From Anaerostipes butyraticus (GTDB taxonomy: Bacteria; Bacillota; Clostridia; Lachnospirales; Lachnospiraceae), in assembly GCF_016586355.1 (NCBI RefSeq), contig NZ_BLYI01000047.1:1-64000 (forward strand): 64,000 nt of DNA, given 5' to 3'. Both the position numbers and the translations under genes were made by a program. Position 1 is the first letter of the stretch; the number at the start of each line of letters is the position of its first letter. The notes beneath the pieces were generated by a model. That model ran no database searches, was not told where the DNA came from, and saw only the letters and a list, made by a program, of their open reading frames with translations. Shown here in pieces: positions 34,412 through 41,976 of this stretch.

Positions 34412-35443
34412 ATGAAATTAAAGAAACGAGAGAAAAAAGAGAAGAAACTAAACAAAGCATGGATTTTTATTAAAAAAGGCATTGCAATCTTCATCAGCGG
34501 AATTATAGTATTTTCATTCTTTATTATGGAACCAGGGCTGATACCGTATGCACCGATACTGCTGATTCTGTATTTGATTTTGGCGGTCTGGTTCTGGATA
34601 AAGATGGAGGTAAAACCGGTGCGGAAGTTTCTGGTTCTTTTGCTGCTGCTGTATGGAATGCCGACTGCTTCTATAGAAATGAAGGCTGACCGGTTTACGA
34701 AATATACAAAAGAAGATCACAAAGATGAGTTAAACGAATTCCTGTCTGATGCAGTGTATGGTAATCGTGAGGAATGTTTTGAACATTACGAGACAGAAAT
34801 GCTGGGGATACGCAACAATATGGCTTTGTCTGGAGCGGCGGTCAGTAAGAACTATCTGAATAAAATGGGAGACAGGAAAATTTATCGTACAGAAAAAGAT
34901 CAGACACTGGTTATTGAGAAAAATGGGAAGAACGAATATACATCAAAGAATAAGACCGGAGAAATCATAGCTGACAGTGAGCAGGTCTTTTACATTAATC
35001 GTGATGAGAACCAGCGCCTGGAACGGCTGGATTTGAAAACAAAGCAGTCTTCTGTAGTAATGAAAGACGGCGTAGAAAAATTTGCGGTACTGGGAGATGA
35101 TATCATTGCGCTGAATCTGAAAGGGGAGCTGTATCGTCTTCGCTGGAAAGATAAAGAGCAGGAAAAACTGGCAGATTATATACAGGGTTTTTATGTAGGG
35201 AAGAAACTTTTTGTGCAGAACAGTACGCAGATTGTATCAATGTCTTATGAAGGGAAAAATCAGGAACTGCTGGAGAAGAATGCGGCACTGAAAGGGTACG
35301 AGGACGGAAAAGTATATTATATTTATCTGGATACAAAGAAAAATAAATCCGGGGAAGAGTATGTTCTTTATGAAAAAGATATCGACCTCGATGAAAACAG
35401 AGTGGTAAAGAGAAGCAAAATGCCGATACAGAATATATATTAA
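34412..35443 (+). CDS. Membrane protein with extracellular beta-propeller-like domain, last gene of the HXS operon
   Basis: 343 residues. A Lys/Glu-rich start is followed by three hydrophobic segments (about residues 22-44, 47-64 and 70-85). A soluble domain of about 250 residues then shows repeating short strands (YINRDENQRLERLDLKT, then DDIIALNLKGELYRLRW), as in DUF5050-like propellers. The ATG lies 3 bp after the previous stop, so it belongs to the same transcript. Function is unknown; surface assembly or sensing of the modified protein is possible. Confidence 0.6.
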   Translation: MKLKKREKKEKKLNKAWIFIKKGIAIFISGIIVFSFFIMEPGLIPYAPILLILYLILAVWFWIKMEVKPVRKFLVLLLLLYGMPTASIEMKADRFTKYTKEDHKDELNEFLSDAVYGNREECFEHYETEMLGIRNNMALSGAAVSKNYLNKMGDRKIYRTEKDQTLVIEKNGKNEYTSKNKTGEIIADSEQVFYINRDENQRLERLDLKTKQSSVVMKDGVEKFAVLGDDIIALNLKGELYRLRWKDKEQEKLADYIQGFYVGKKLFVQNSTQIVSMSYEGKNQELLEKNAALKGYEDGKVYYIYLDTKKNKSGEEYVLYEKDIDLDENRVVKRSKMPIQNIY

Positions 35444-35460
35444 TAAATTTAAAATGGTAA

Positions 35461-35489
35461 TTGACTTTATAAGGATACCACTTTATAAT
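35461..35489 (+). promoter_or_regulatory. Promoter of the ADP-ribosyltransferase-like module
   Basis: TTGACT, a 17-bp spacer and a perfect TATAAT make a strong sigma-A promoter. Transcription would start near 35496, about 100 bp before the first gene. Confidence 0.7.
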
Positions 35490-35599
35490 AGATTATACAA
35501 AATTCGACATTTTAGTCTGTTATAATAAGTGTCGTTATGGAAGAGAGAAACAGAAAAGAGATTGATACGTGTATACGATACAAAAGAAGCGGTGATATT

Positions 35600-35797
35600 A
35601 TGACAATAGGTACGATGGAAAAGATTTACAGGAAACAGGCAAAAGGAATGAAGGAATATATAGACCAGTTACGTTCAATGCCTGTTGAGCAGGCAAAGGA
35701 AATTTCAAAGTCCAATTTAATGAAGGCGGGAATTATTAAAGAAGACGGGACATTAACCGATCGTTATCCTTATAGCAGGAAAAGGAGAAAGAAATAG
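35600..35797 (+). CDS. Small protein, candidate antitoxin of an ART-like module
   Basis: 65 residues from ATG 35600 (a longer frame from 35537 has no ribosome site). It is helical and charged (IYRKQAKGMKEYIDQLRSMP) and ends in a basic tail, YSRKRRKK. It is immediately followed, without a gap, by the PARP-like protein. The arrangement of small charged protein then enzyme under one strong promoter looks like a toxin-antitoxin pair. No DNA-binding motif is evident. Confidence 0.55.
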   Translation: MTIGTMEKIYRKQAKGMKEYIDQLRSMPVEQAKEISKSNLMKAGIIKEDGTLTDRYPYSRKRRKK

Positions 35798-36394
35798 ATG
35801 TATCATCATTCTCCCAATTTAGTTTTGGGTTTTCATGGCTGTACAAAGAAAGTTTTTAAAAAGATTTTATTTCATCATGAAGAATTAGAATTTAGTAATA
35901 ATTCTTATGATTGGCTGGGAAATGGTATATATTTCTGGGAGAACAGCTATGATCGTGCTATGGATTGGGCAAAGGGACATTGCAAAGATGAGGAACCTGC
36001 TGTAATAGGGACTGTTCTGGATTTAGGATTTTGTTTGGATTTAATGGATTATGCTTCTATGCAAGTGTTAAAAAATGGCTATGATCTATTAAAAGAGGAA
36101 TCAAGAATTTTCAATACGGAACTTCCAGTCAATCGAAATATTGGGAAAAACACAGATTTGCTTATAAGAGAATTGGATTGTGCCGTCATAGAGAGAATTC
36201 ATTTGTATAATCATATGGTAGATGGAAATGATGAATATGACAGTGTAAGGGGAGCTTTTATTGAAGGGAAACCTGTATATCCGGGATCTGGATTCCGAGA
36301 CAGAACGCATATACAGATTTGTGTAAGAAATCCAAATTGTATAAAGGGGTATTTTGCTCCCAAGATTGAAAATGAGAATTATTCGTCAGTTTAG
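35798..36394 (+). CDS. PARP-like ADP-ribosyltransferase-fold protein, candidate toxin
   Basis: 198 residues. LGFHGCTKKV near residue 11 resembles the HG(T/S) of the H-Y-E class of ADP-ribosyltransferases. WLGNGIYFWENSYDRAMDWA near residue 45 resembles their GxGIYF-x-x-x-x-x-A-x-x-YA block. The Glu in RELDCAVIE (about residue 134) is the best candidate for the third catalytic residue. No transmembrane or secretion signal is present, so it would act in the cytoplasm. The target is unknown. The upstream 65-residue protein may neutralise it. Confidence 0.6.
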   Translation: MYHHSPNLVLGFHGCTKKVFKKILFHHEELEFSNNSYDWLGNGIYFWENSYDRAMDWAKGHCKDEEPAVIGTVLDLGFCLDLMDYASMQVLKNGYDLLKEESRIFNTELPVNRNIGKNTDLLIRELDCAVIERIHLYNHMVDGNDEYDSVRGAFIEGKPVYPGSGFRDRTHIQICVRNPNCIKGYFAPKIENENYSSV

Positions 36395-36417
36395 TTTTGA
36401 AAATACTGGAAATGAAG

Positions 36418-36457
36418 AAAAAGCGGCTGCTGATACGATGTATCGCTGGCCGTTTTT
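36418..36457 (+). terminator. Terminator after the ART-like gene
   Basis: AAAAGCGGC...GATAC and GTATC...GGCCGTTTTT form an imperfect stem followed by T residues. Confidence 0.5.
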
Positions 36458-36484
36458 CGTTATAATAACAACGAGGTGACAGTA

Positions 36485-36949
36485 ATGATATTACGAAGAA
36501 AACTCTTTATCATTTTTACGTTGATCTGGATGGCTTTCATTTTCTCTTTTTCCTCAAGATCCGGCGATGTGTCTTCTCAGGACAGTAACCACGTGGGGAT
36601 GATCATAGGGGAGGTTTTCATTCCGGGGTTTGAGCAATGGAACGATACAAAACAGGATGATTTTGCGGATGCAATCGATCATCCAATCCGAAAAACTGCC
36701 CATGCCATGGAATATGCGGTTCTTGGATTTTTGACAGCTGGGATTTTCGCAGACGGAAGGAAATCCTGGAAATGGAGAATGGTTCTTCCGTGGCTGATCG
36801 CTGCCGGATACGCGGCGACAGATGAATTCCATCAGCTGTTTGTTCCGGGAAGGAGCGGTCAGATATCCGATGTGCTGCTTGACAGTGCCGGGGCATTGTC
36901 AGGTGTATGGATTATGACTGGACTGGAAAAAATAAGAAAGAAAAGATGA
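36485..36949 (+). CDS. VanZ-like family membrane protein
   Basis: 154 residues. FIFSFSSRSGDVSSQDS, then RKTAHAMEYAVLGFLTAG and DEFHQLFVPGRSGQISD are the standard VanZ-like motifs (SS, RKxAHxxEY, DExHQ-x-x-x-PGR). Four hydrophobic segments are present. The ATG at 36485 is 6 bases after GAGGTG. In vanA operons VanZ gives low-level teicoplanin resistance, but most VanZ-like proteins have no known role. Nothing here indicates glycopeptide resistance. Confidence 0.85.
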   Translation: MILRRKLFIIFTLIWMAFIFSFSSRSGDVSSQDSNHVGMIIGEVFIPGFEQWNDTKQDDFADAIDHPIRKTAHAMEYAVLGFLTAGIFADGRKSWKWRMVLPWLIAAGYAATDEFHQLFVPGRSGQISDVLLDSAGALSGVWIMTGLEKIRKKR

Positions 36950-37039
36950 TTTCTGGACATCGTAAGACTATTTTTTCAGAATGAAACGTATTATAATGGA
37001 GTAAGGAAAATATACAGCACGCACAGAAGGACGTGAAAA

Positions 37040-37942
37040 ATGGGACATCTTTTAAAAAGAAGAAAAAGGATTTTTATGGCAGCAGGAATTGTGCTTGCGG
37101 CAGTCATAGCGATTGCTGTGTTTATAAAAGTTGAAATTTATATTTCATATAACAGTCTTGAAGCAGAGGAGTATACAATATCATCAGATCGTATCAATTC
37201 TGAAGTGAAGCTTGCTTTGATCTCGGATCTGCATGATCATACCTTTGGTGAAAAGAATGAGGAACTGGTGCAGATGCTGAAAGGGCAGGGGCCCGATTTG
37301 ATTTTGATGGCTGGGGATATGATTAACGATATCAGCAAAGACAGTCATGTGGCGGTGGAATTAATTGAGCAGGTGAAGGATATTGCACCAGTATATTATT
37401 CTCTTGGAAATCAGGAGGAAGATTATATCGGACGGGGAACGTCAGATCTCCTGAATGAATTAAAGGAAGCCGGCGCTATTGTACTGGACGAATCATATCA
37501 GGATATCCAGGTAAATGGAAATGCGATACGTCTTGGCGGTATGTATGATTATGCGTTTGCGCTGGATGGGAATAATACAACAACGAAAGAAAGTATGAGA
37601 CCATCGCTATATCAGTTCCTGACAGATTTTCAGGATACGGATTCCTATCGGCTGATGATGGCGCACCGGCCGGACAGTTTCATTTTTGGTGACGCAGCCA
37701 AAACATGGGATATTGATCTGGTGGTGAGCGGGCACAACCACGGCGGTCAGGTGATTCTGCCGGTGCTGGGAGGAATCTATGGAGGAGATCAGGGCTGGTT
37801 TCCGAAGTATGTTGATGGAATCCATCATTTTAAGACGTTGAAAAATATGATCATTACCAGAGGACTGGGCAGCGGAAAAGAAAAACTGCCGCGATTTAAT
37901 AACAAACCGGAAGTAGTCATTATACATTTAGAGAAGGAATAG
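37040..37942 (+). CDS. Membrane-anchored metallophosphoesterase
   Basis: 300 residues. One N-terminal TM (about residues 12-31) is followed by a calcineurin-like core: LISDLHDH, then LILMAGDMIND, YSLGNQEED (usually GNHE), MMAHRPD and VVSGHNHGGQ. The Gln in place of the usual His in the GNHE motif is a deviation, but it is seen in some members. The active site would face outside. It is 4 bp before a HprK-like gene, so the two are co-transcribed. Confidence 0.85.
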   Translation: MGHLLKRRKRIFMAAGIVLAAVIAIAVFIKVEIYISYNSLEAEEYTISSDRINSEVKLALISDLHDHTFGEKNEELVQMLKGQGPDLILMAGDMINDISKDSHVAVELIEQVKDIAPVYYSLGNQEEDYIGRGTSDLLNELKEAGAIVLDESYQDIQVNGNAIRLGGMYDYAFALDGNNTTTKESMRPSLYQFLTDFQDTDSYRLMMAHRPDSFIFGDAAKTWDIDLVVSGHNHGGQVILPVLGGIYGGDQGWFPKYVDGIHHFKTLKNMIITRGLGSGKEKLPRFNNKPEVVIIHLEKE

Positions 37943-37946
37943 AAAG

Positions 37947-38789
37947 ATGAAATACAGGATTGGAGATTTTACGTTTGAAATATGCGCGAAAGAAGGGCTG
38001 GAATTTCCCGAACATTTTCAGCTGTTTCAGACAGATGCAGGTGCAGAGACAGATGTGGTATATCGACTGGAAATTGTAGATCAGCTGCCGGAAATAGAGG
38101 GAGAGTGCATCTCTCAGAGACCGGATATCCAGATTTTTGAAAAGGATGGACTGGAATCCAGAAGGCTCAGCATTGTGGGAATGCCGGTGGTATATGGCGT
38201 GTATCAGGAAATCAGCGGGGAAGAGATTCACTGTTTCCTGCACAAAGACTTCCTGCATATGCTGTCAGCAGATACGATCTTTGTATCTTTGTTTGCATTG
38301 GAAAAGCAGATGATTGCCAGACAGTCTGTAATTCTGCATTGCTCTGTGGTAAAAACAGGAGATCAGGTGATGCTGCTCAGCGGTCCCAGTGGGATTGGAA
38401 AATCGACCCATGCGGATCTCTGGGTAAAATATAAGAACGCCGAGGTAATCAACGGAGACCGGACGCTGATTTGTAAAAAAGGAGATCAGTGGATGTCGCT
38501 GGGATGGCCGATCTGCGGGTCTTCAGAAATCTGTCACAATGAATATTATCCAATCAGCAGAGTAGTTTTCCTGGGACAGGCAAAGGAAAATCAGGGCCGG
38601 AGACTGTCCTATGTGGAAGGAATCAAACATCTGATCAGCCAGACGACGGCTAACAACTGGAATGCGGATTTTGTGCAGAAAGTGTGGCAGATCATAGAAG
38701 AAATGGCAGCAGATGTGCCGGTGTATGAATATGCATGTAATATGGAAGAGGCAGCAGTAGAAGAGTTGGGGAAATTAGTCGAAGCATAG
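37947..38789 (+). CDS. HPr-kinase-like P-loop protein, copy 1
   Basis: 280 residues. The P-loop is GPSGIGKSTHADLW near residue 147, and VINGDRTLI about 28 residues later is the Walker-B-like Asp region. WPICGSSEICHN and ISQTTANNWN are shared with the copy at 40235, a clear paralogue. Proteins of this kind in lasso-peptide clusters (the paeninodin kinase type) phosphorylate the C-terminal Ser of the precursor. Here it lies beside a PqqD, radical SAM and precursor operon. It is too short at the N-terminus to be a standard HPr kinase/phosphorylase, and no HPr-type gene is nearby. Confidence 0.75.
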   Translation: MKYRIGDFTFEICAKEGLEFPEHFQLFQTDAGAETDVVYRLEIVDQLPEIEGECISQRPDIQIFEKDGLESRRLSIVGMPVVYGVYQEISGEEIHCFLHKDFLHMLSADTIFVSLFALEKQMIARQSVILHCSVVKTGDQVMLLSGPSGIGKSTHADLWVKYKNAEVINGDRTLICKKGDQWMSLGWPICGSSEICHNEYYPISRVVFLGQAKENQGRRLSYVEGIKHLISQTTANNWNADFVQKVWQIIEEMAADVPVYEYACNMEEAAVEELGKLVEA

Positions 38790-38795
38790 ATTTCA

Positions 38796-38842
38796 GAAAA
38801 AAAGCGGGGAATGAAGGGAAAACCTTCAAGTCCTCGCTTTTT
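38796..38842. terminator. Bidirectional terminator between convergent operons
   Basis: AAAAAGCGGGGA and TCCTCGCTTTTT pair with one mismatch, with A-runs and T-runs on the two sides. It serves the HprK-like gene on the plus strand and the pqqD-like gene on the minus strand. Confidence 0.65.
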
Positions 38843-38862
38843 AAAGTGGGTGACTGGAGTAA

Positions 38863-39129
38863 TCAAAAATCAATCATACCAATTTTTTTTAGAGATGTCA
38901 GGAATTCGGTGACATCTTTTTTTGCGGTTTCCTGGTCAACTTCAAATTCTGATGTGACTAAATCAATCATTTCATCGGGTCCGGAGCATTCCGCCATATG
39001 CTCCCACATAAATCCGGCAACAGAATTAACAGTAATCATACCGTTAAAATGCTGGGCAGCTGTTCCTGTTGGAACAATAACTAATTCGCCGGCAATATCT
39101 CTGATGATGAAATTAGGGTTAATTTTCAT
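38863..39129 (-). CDS. PqqD-family protein (RiPP recognition element)
   Basis: 88 residues. The PqqD fold pattern is clear: GELVIVPTG, then FNGMITVNSVAGFMWEHM, and VDQETAKKDVTEFLTSLKKI near the C-terminus. Such domains bind the leader peptide and bring it to the enzyme. It is the last gene of a minus-strand operon (small precursor, HprK-like, radical SAM, PqqD), and its ATG overlaps the radical SAM stop by 4 bp. The likely ligand is the PNEYVA-containing N-terminus of the precursor family. Confidence 0.85.
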   Translation of the reverse strand: MKINPNFIIRDIAGELVIVPTGTAAQHFNGMITVNSVAGFMWEHMAECSGPDEMIDLVTSEFEVDQETAKKDVTEFLTSLKKIGMIDF

Positions 39130-40238
39130 TCGATAGGTTCTCCTTTTTTGATTTTATATAAGTATTGCAGATAAGCATCGGTTAATTGGCAGTAATAATC
39201 AGGCACACCGCTCACATTTCCAGTTTCGCTTTCCGCAGCTGCGGCACATCTGCCGCATAAAATACGTTTTTTGCATTCGTGACATTTTTTGGACAAATAT
39301 GTATGAGATATTGTGTCCACTAATTGTGTCCAAGCAGTTGAAAAATCATTTTCAAAGACAGAGATCAAAGGATTTTGCGTGAAACTGCAGGCACTCATGG
39401 TTCCATCATAATTAATCCAGAAAACACTGTTGCCGGAACGGCATGTAAATCCTGGAACATAAACATCCTTTTGTTCATAAGCATGATATTGAGCTAATGA
39501 ATAGTCAGCATAATCTGTAAATTCATCTTTCATCTGATATTTTTGGATTTTAACTCGCATTAAGGCCGCTTCCTGAGGAGTGAGACGATATTTTTCATTT
39601 CCTATGTTGTTTTCTCGTACAGGAGGGAACATATAATATCCAAATTCAATTGGAATATCCAGTTTTTCAGAAACATTACAGATTGCATTAAAATCATGTT
39701 TATTATACGGCGTCAGACTGCAGTTGAATTTTACATCAATATGATATTTTTTCAGGAGTTCTACGCCGCGCATGACTTGTGTAAAACCATGAGGATTCCC
39801 GCAGAGCTTTTGATAGGTCGCATCCGAAGCGCCATATAATGTAATGTTGATTCTGCGGGGAGGATTTTCGGATAAATATTTTGCGATTTCTTCTGTGATC
39901 AAAGTTCCGTTGGAGTTAATGGAAACAAAAATTCCCATATCCTTTAAAGACAGATATAATTTCTTGAAATCAGGATAGAGAAAAGGTTCTCCACCAGTCA
40001 GAAGGAGAAACAGCATTCCCATATCTTTTGCCTGTTCAGCTACGCTGAGCCATTCTTTCCATGAATGCATTGGCGCATGACGTTCCATTTCATCTCGTGT
40101 CATCTTTGCGAAACACATTTTGCAGTCCATATTGCAAAGTGGCAGCAGTTCAATATTTCCGGCAATCGGTATTTGCTTCAGATCCGCACGGTTACATAAC
40201 TGCTGTTCCATTGGATTCAAATAATTTAATGGATTCAT
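39126..40238 (-). CDS. Radical SAM/SPASM peptide maturase, copy 1
   Basis: 370 residues. ELLPLCNMDCKMCFAK carries the Cx3Cx2C cluster and FLLLTGGEPFLYP the SAM motif. The SPASM-like C-terminus has FTCRSGNS, TMSACSF, CHECKKRILCGRC and a late YYCQ, enough ligands for two auxiliary clusters. It is a paralogue of the enzyme at 48830 (shared PRRINITLYG-x-x-D, NGTLI). It overlaps both neighbours by 4 bp, so it is tightly coupled to the HprK-like and PqqD genes. It probably installs a thioether or carbon bond on a precursor; the product is unknown. Confidence 0.85.
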   Translation of the reverse strand: MNPLNYLNPMEQQLCNRADLKQIPIAGNIELLPLCNMDCKMCFAKMTRDEMERHAPMHSWKEWLSVAEQAKDMGMLFLLLTGGEPFLYPDFKKLYLSLKDMGIFVSINSNGTLITEEIAKYLSENPPRRINITLYGASDATYQKLCGNPHGFTQVMRGVELLKKYHIDVKFNCSLTPYNKHDFNAICNVSEKLDIPIEFGYYMFPPVRENNIGNEKYRLTPQEAALMRVKIQKYQMKDEFTDYADYSLAQYHAYEQKDVYVPGFTCRSGNSVFWINYDGTMSACSFTQNPLISVFENDFSTAWTQLVDTISHTYLSKKCHECKKRILCGRCAAAAESETGNVSGVPDYYCQLTDAYLQYLYKIKKGEPIE

Positions 40239-41089
40239 AGTTCGCTCCTTAGTACATTAGAAAGAGTCGTCACAGCATCGGGCTCTTTGGTGCATGAGTA
40301 ATGATATACAGGAATTTGAGATACAAAATTGCTCCAGAGCTGGATCACCTGATCTACAAAATGCTGGTTCCAAAAGTTAATAGTTGTTTCACTCATAAGC
40401 AGTCTGACTGCCTGGGCAGGAAGAATTGGGGTCAGCAGATTATCTTTCCCCTGTTCCAAATATATAATGCTGCTGATCGGTGCTTCTTTATTCAGACAAA
40501 TTTTAGAAGAACCGCAGATTGGCATGCCGCAGGCAAGCCATTGGCCGTTTCGATATTGAATCAGAGAGCGGTCTCCGTTGATAATTTCAGCATCAGCATA
40601 TTTTTTCCACAATTCTGCCTGCGTAGATTTACCGGTACCTGAAGGTGCCGTAAAAAGAATGGCTTTTCCATCTTTTATAATGAAAGAGGAATGGAGAATC
40701 ATAGCATTCTTTTTTAAAAATAATTTTTCGGCAGCGAGAGCGTTAAAAATCATATACTGGTTTGTCAGAGTATGTTCATATTTTTTATAATAAAAAATTT
40801 CTTTGAGTTTTGAAGTTTCTCTGTATAACATATGAGGCTCATCGTGCATCCAGAAAAAATGCTGACGGTCTTCTCCGGATTCGTGCCGGTAAATGATCTG
40901 ATCCTGCCCGTGATAAATAATATCGCCGGTAGGTTTTGGTAATTCCGGTACTAAGTAAAAATCGTAGCAGGCATCAAAAGTATCAGGTTTATCAGACATA
41001 AAAAACTGGGAAATATATTCATTCCATATCAGATCAATATCCGAACGAATCTGAAATGTAATGTCAGCTACTTTTATGTTTTTTATCAT
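40235..41089 (-). CDS. HPr-kinase-like P-loop protein, copy 2
   Basis: 284 residues. APSGTGKSTQAELWKKY forms the P-loop (about residue 149), followed by EIINGDRSLI and MPICGSSKICLN, as in copy 1. It is encoded between the precursor and the radical SAM enzyme, overlapping the latter. This suggests that it acts on the same peptide. Phosphorylation of the precursor's terminal Ser, as in paeninodin-type lasso peptides, is the testable guess. It could instead have lost kinase activity and serve as a binding protein. Confidence 0.75.
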   Translation of the reverse strand: MIKNIKVADITFQIRSDIDLIWNEYISQFFMSDKPDTFDACYDFYLVPELPKPTGDIIYHGQDQIIYRHESGEDRQHFFWMHDEPHMLYRETSKLKEIFYYKKYEHTLTNQYMIFNALAAEKLFLKKNAMILHSSFIIKDGKAILFTAPSGTGKSTQAELWKKYADAEIINGDRSLIQYRNGQWLACGMPICGSSKICLNKEAPISSIIYLEQGKDNLLTPILPAQAVRLLMSETTINFWNQHFVDQVIQLWSNFVSQIPVYHYSCTKEPDAVTTLSNVLRSEL

Positions 41090-41107
41090 AGTTATTTTCC
41101 TCTATAG

Positions 41108-41139
41108 AAAAACAAGAAGAAGTTGCCTTCTTCCTGTTT
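41108..41139 (-). terminator. Hairpin between precursor B and its maturation genes
   Basis: On the minus strand, AACAGGAAGAAG pairs with CTTCTTCTTGTT (one mismatch) before a short U-run. Read-through would give more precursor than enzyme transcript, a common RiPP operon arrangement. Confidence 0.55.
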
Positions 41140-41169
41140 CATGATTCATATTTTATTGTTATTCGTATC

Positions 41170-41589
41170 CTATGATAACTGGTATTTCTCTGCCATACTC
41201 AAATCAATAGTAGTATCATGCATAATGAAAGCACCATTATTTGCATACCAAGGAGAATCATGTTGCTGTTTGTGCAACCTAAAATTTTTATCATCCGGAT
41301 GAGCAGCGAGCCAGTTTTGGCGATTACATCCGTCTTTATATGCACAGGCCTCAAACTGTGTATGGAATACATCTCCTTCTGCAGTACCAACACCCGGATT
41401 AAATTTTACGATACATGCTGCTTGAGAATCCAAGAACATGGTATTATACTGTGTATTTTGATGCCCAGGAGTTTTACAGCGAACCTGTGTCGGCGCTACG
41501 TTGTAGATTGGTTCCTGGCATGCGGCTACATACTGATTTGGCGCAAAAAATTCTGCATACATCTCTGGGTACTCGTAGGTTCTTTTCAT
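41170..41589 (-). CDS. PNEYVA-family small protein, candidate RiPP precursor (copy B)
   Basis: 139 residues from ATG 41589 (an ATG 9 bases earlier is possible). The N-terminus MKRTYEYPEMYAEFFAPNQY, then VAAC, matches the family block. The body has five further Cys (RCK, ACIV, ACAY, GCNR and the leader AC), many Asn/Gln/His, no TM and no signal peptide. It ends KYQLS. AGAAGGGGGATA precedes it, the same sequence as before copy C. It heads the operon HprK-like, radical SAM, PqqD. At 139 residues it is long for a RiPP precursor, so a secreted, modified protein is also possible. Confidence 0.65.
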   Translation of the reverse strand: MKRTYEYPEMYAEFFAPNQYVAACQEPIYNVAPTQVRCKTPGHQNTQYNTMFLDSQAACIVKFNPGVGTAEGDVFHTQFEACAYKDGCNRQNWLAAHPDDKNFRLHKQQHDSPWYANNGAFIMHDTTIDLSMAEKYQLS

Positions 41590-41641
41590 AATTTTCATAT
41601 CCCCCTTCTAAAGTATTAATTTATCTATTTTATTTTTGCTT

Positions 41642-41658
41642 CAGATAAATCATCATTT
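41642..41658 (+). repeat. 17-bp element, copy 1
   Basis: CAGATAAATCATCATTT. Near-identical copies are at 41943-41959 (one mismatch) and 45631-45647 (two mismatches, CAGATAAATGATGATTT). All three lie near the tyrosine recombinase gene. Confidence 0.55.
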
Positions 41659-41942
41659 TTCTAACATCTTCACATGATGTTATCTTACTCCAAAGTAGAG
41701 AAAACATCAAGGTTTATGCGCAAAAGGACAAAATAAGGCGCGTGCGGACGAGTTTACTGCTATAGAACAAATAATGATTTATTACAGTTTCCTGTCTAAT
41801 TTACCATTAAAAGTATTCCCTGAAATTAAAAATCTATAAATCAAACTGCCTTCATGAGGGAGAATCAGCAAAACAGTTCACAAAAAATTCACATTTTTAA
41901 GCGAAAACAGACATATTTTCCTGAAAAAATGAAAAGTGGGGT

Positions 41943-41959
41943 CAGATAAATCATTATTT
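41943..41959 (+). repeat. 17-bp element, copy 2, just before the recombinase gene
   Basis: CAGATAAATCATTATTT, in the same orientation as copy 1 and 18 bp before the recombinase start. Confidence 0.55.
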
Positions 41960-41976
41960 AACTTAGGGAGGCAGAT

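Larger units (their letters stand above)
41590..41976. promoter_or_regulatory. Divergent intergenic region between copy B and the recombinase
   Basis: 387 bp without a gene. TATTAATTTATCTAT (41614-41628) and AAATCATCATTT (41647-41658) recur in inverted orientation before copy C. CAGATAAATCATCATTT (41642) and CAGATAAATCATTATTT (41943) are direct repeats 301 bp apart. GGGAGG precedes the recombinase ATG. Confidence 0.5.

Noticed and set aside
36485-36949. Glycopeptide resistance from the VanZ-like gene
   Set aside because: There are no vanHAX genes and no two-component system; VanZ-like proteins are common without resistance.
37947-38789. Calling the HprK-like protein a true HPr kinase/phosphorylase (hprK)
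   Set aside because: The N-terminal domain of HprK is not evident, two diverged copies are present, and the context is a peptide-modification cluster. Only the P-loop core is shared.
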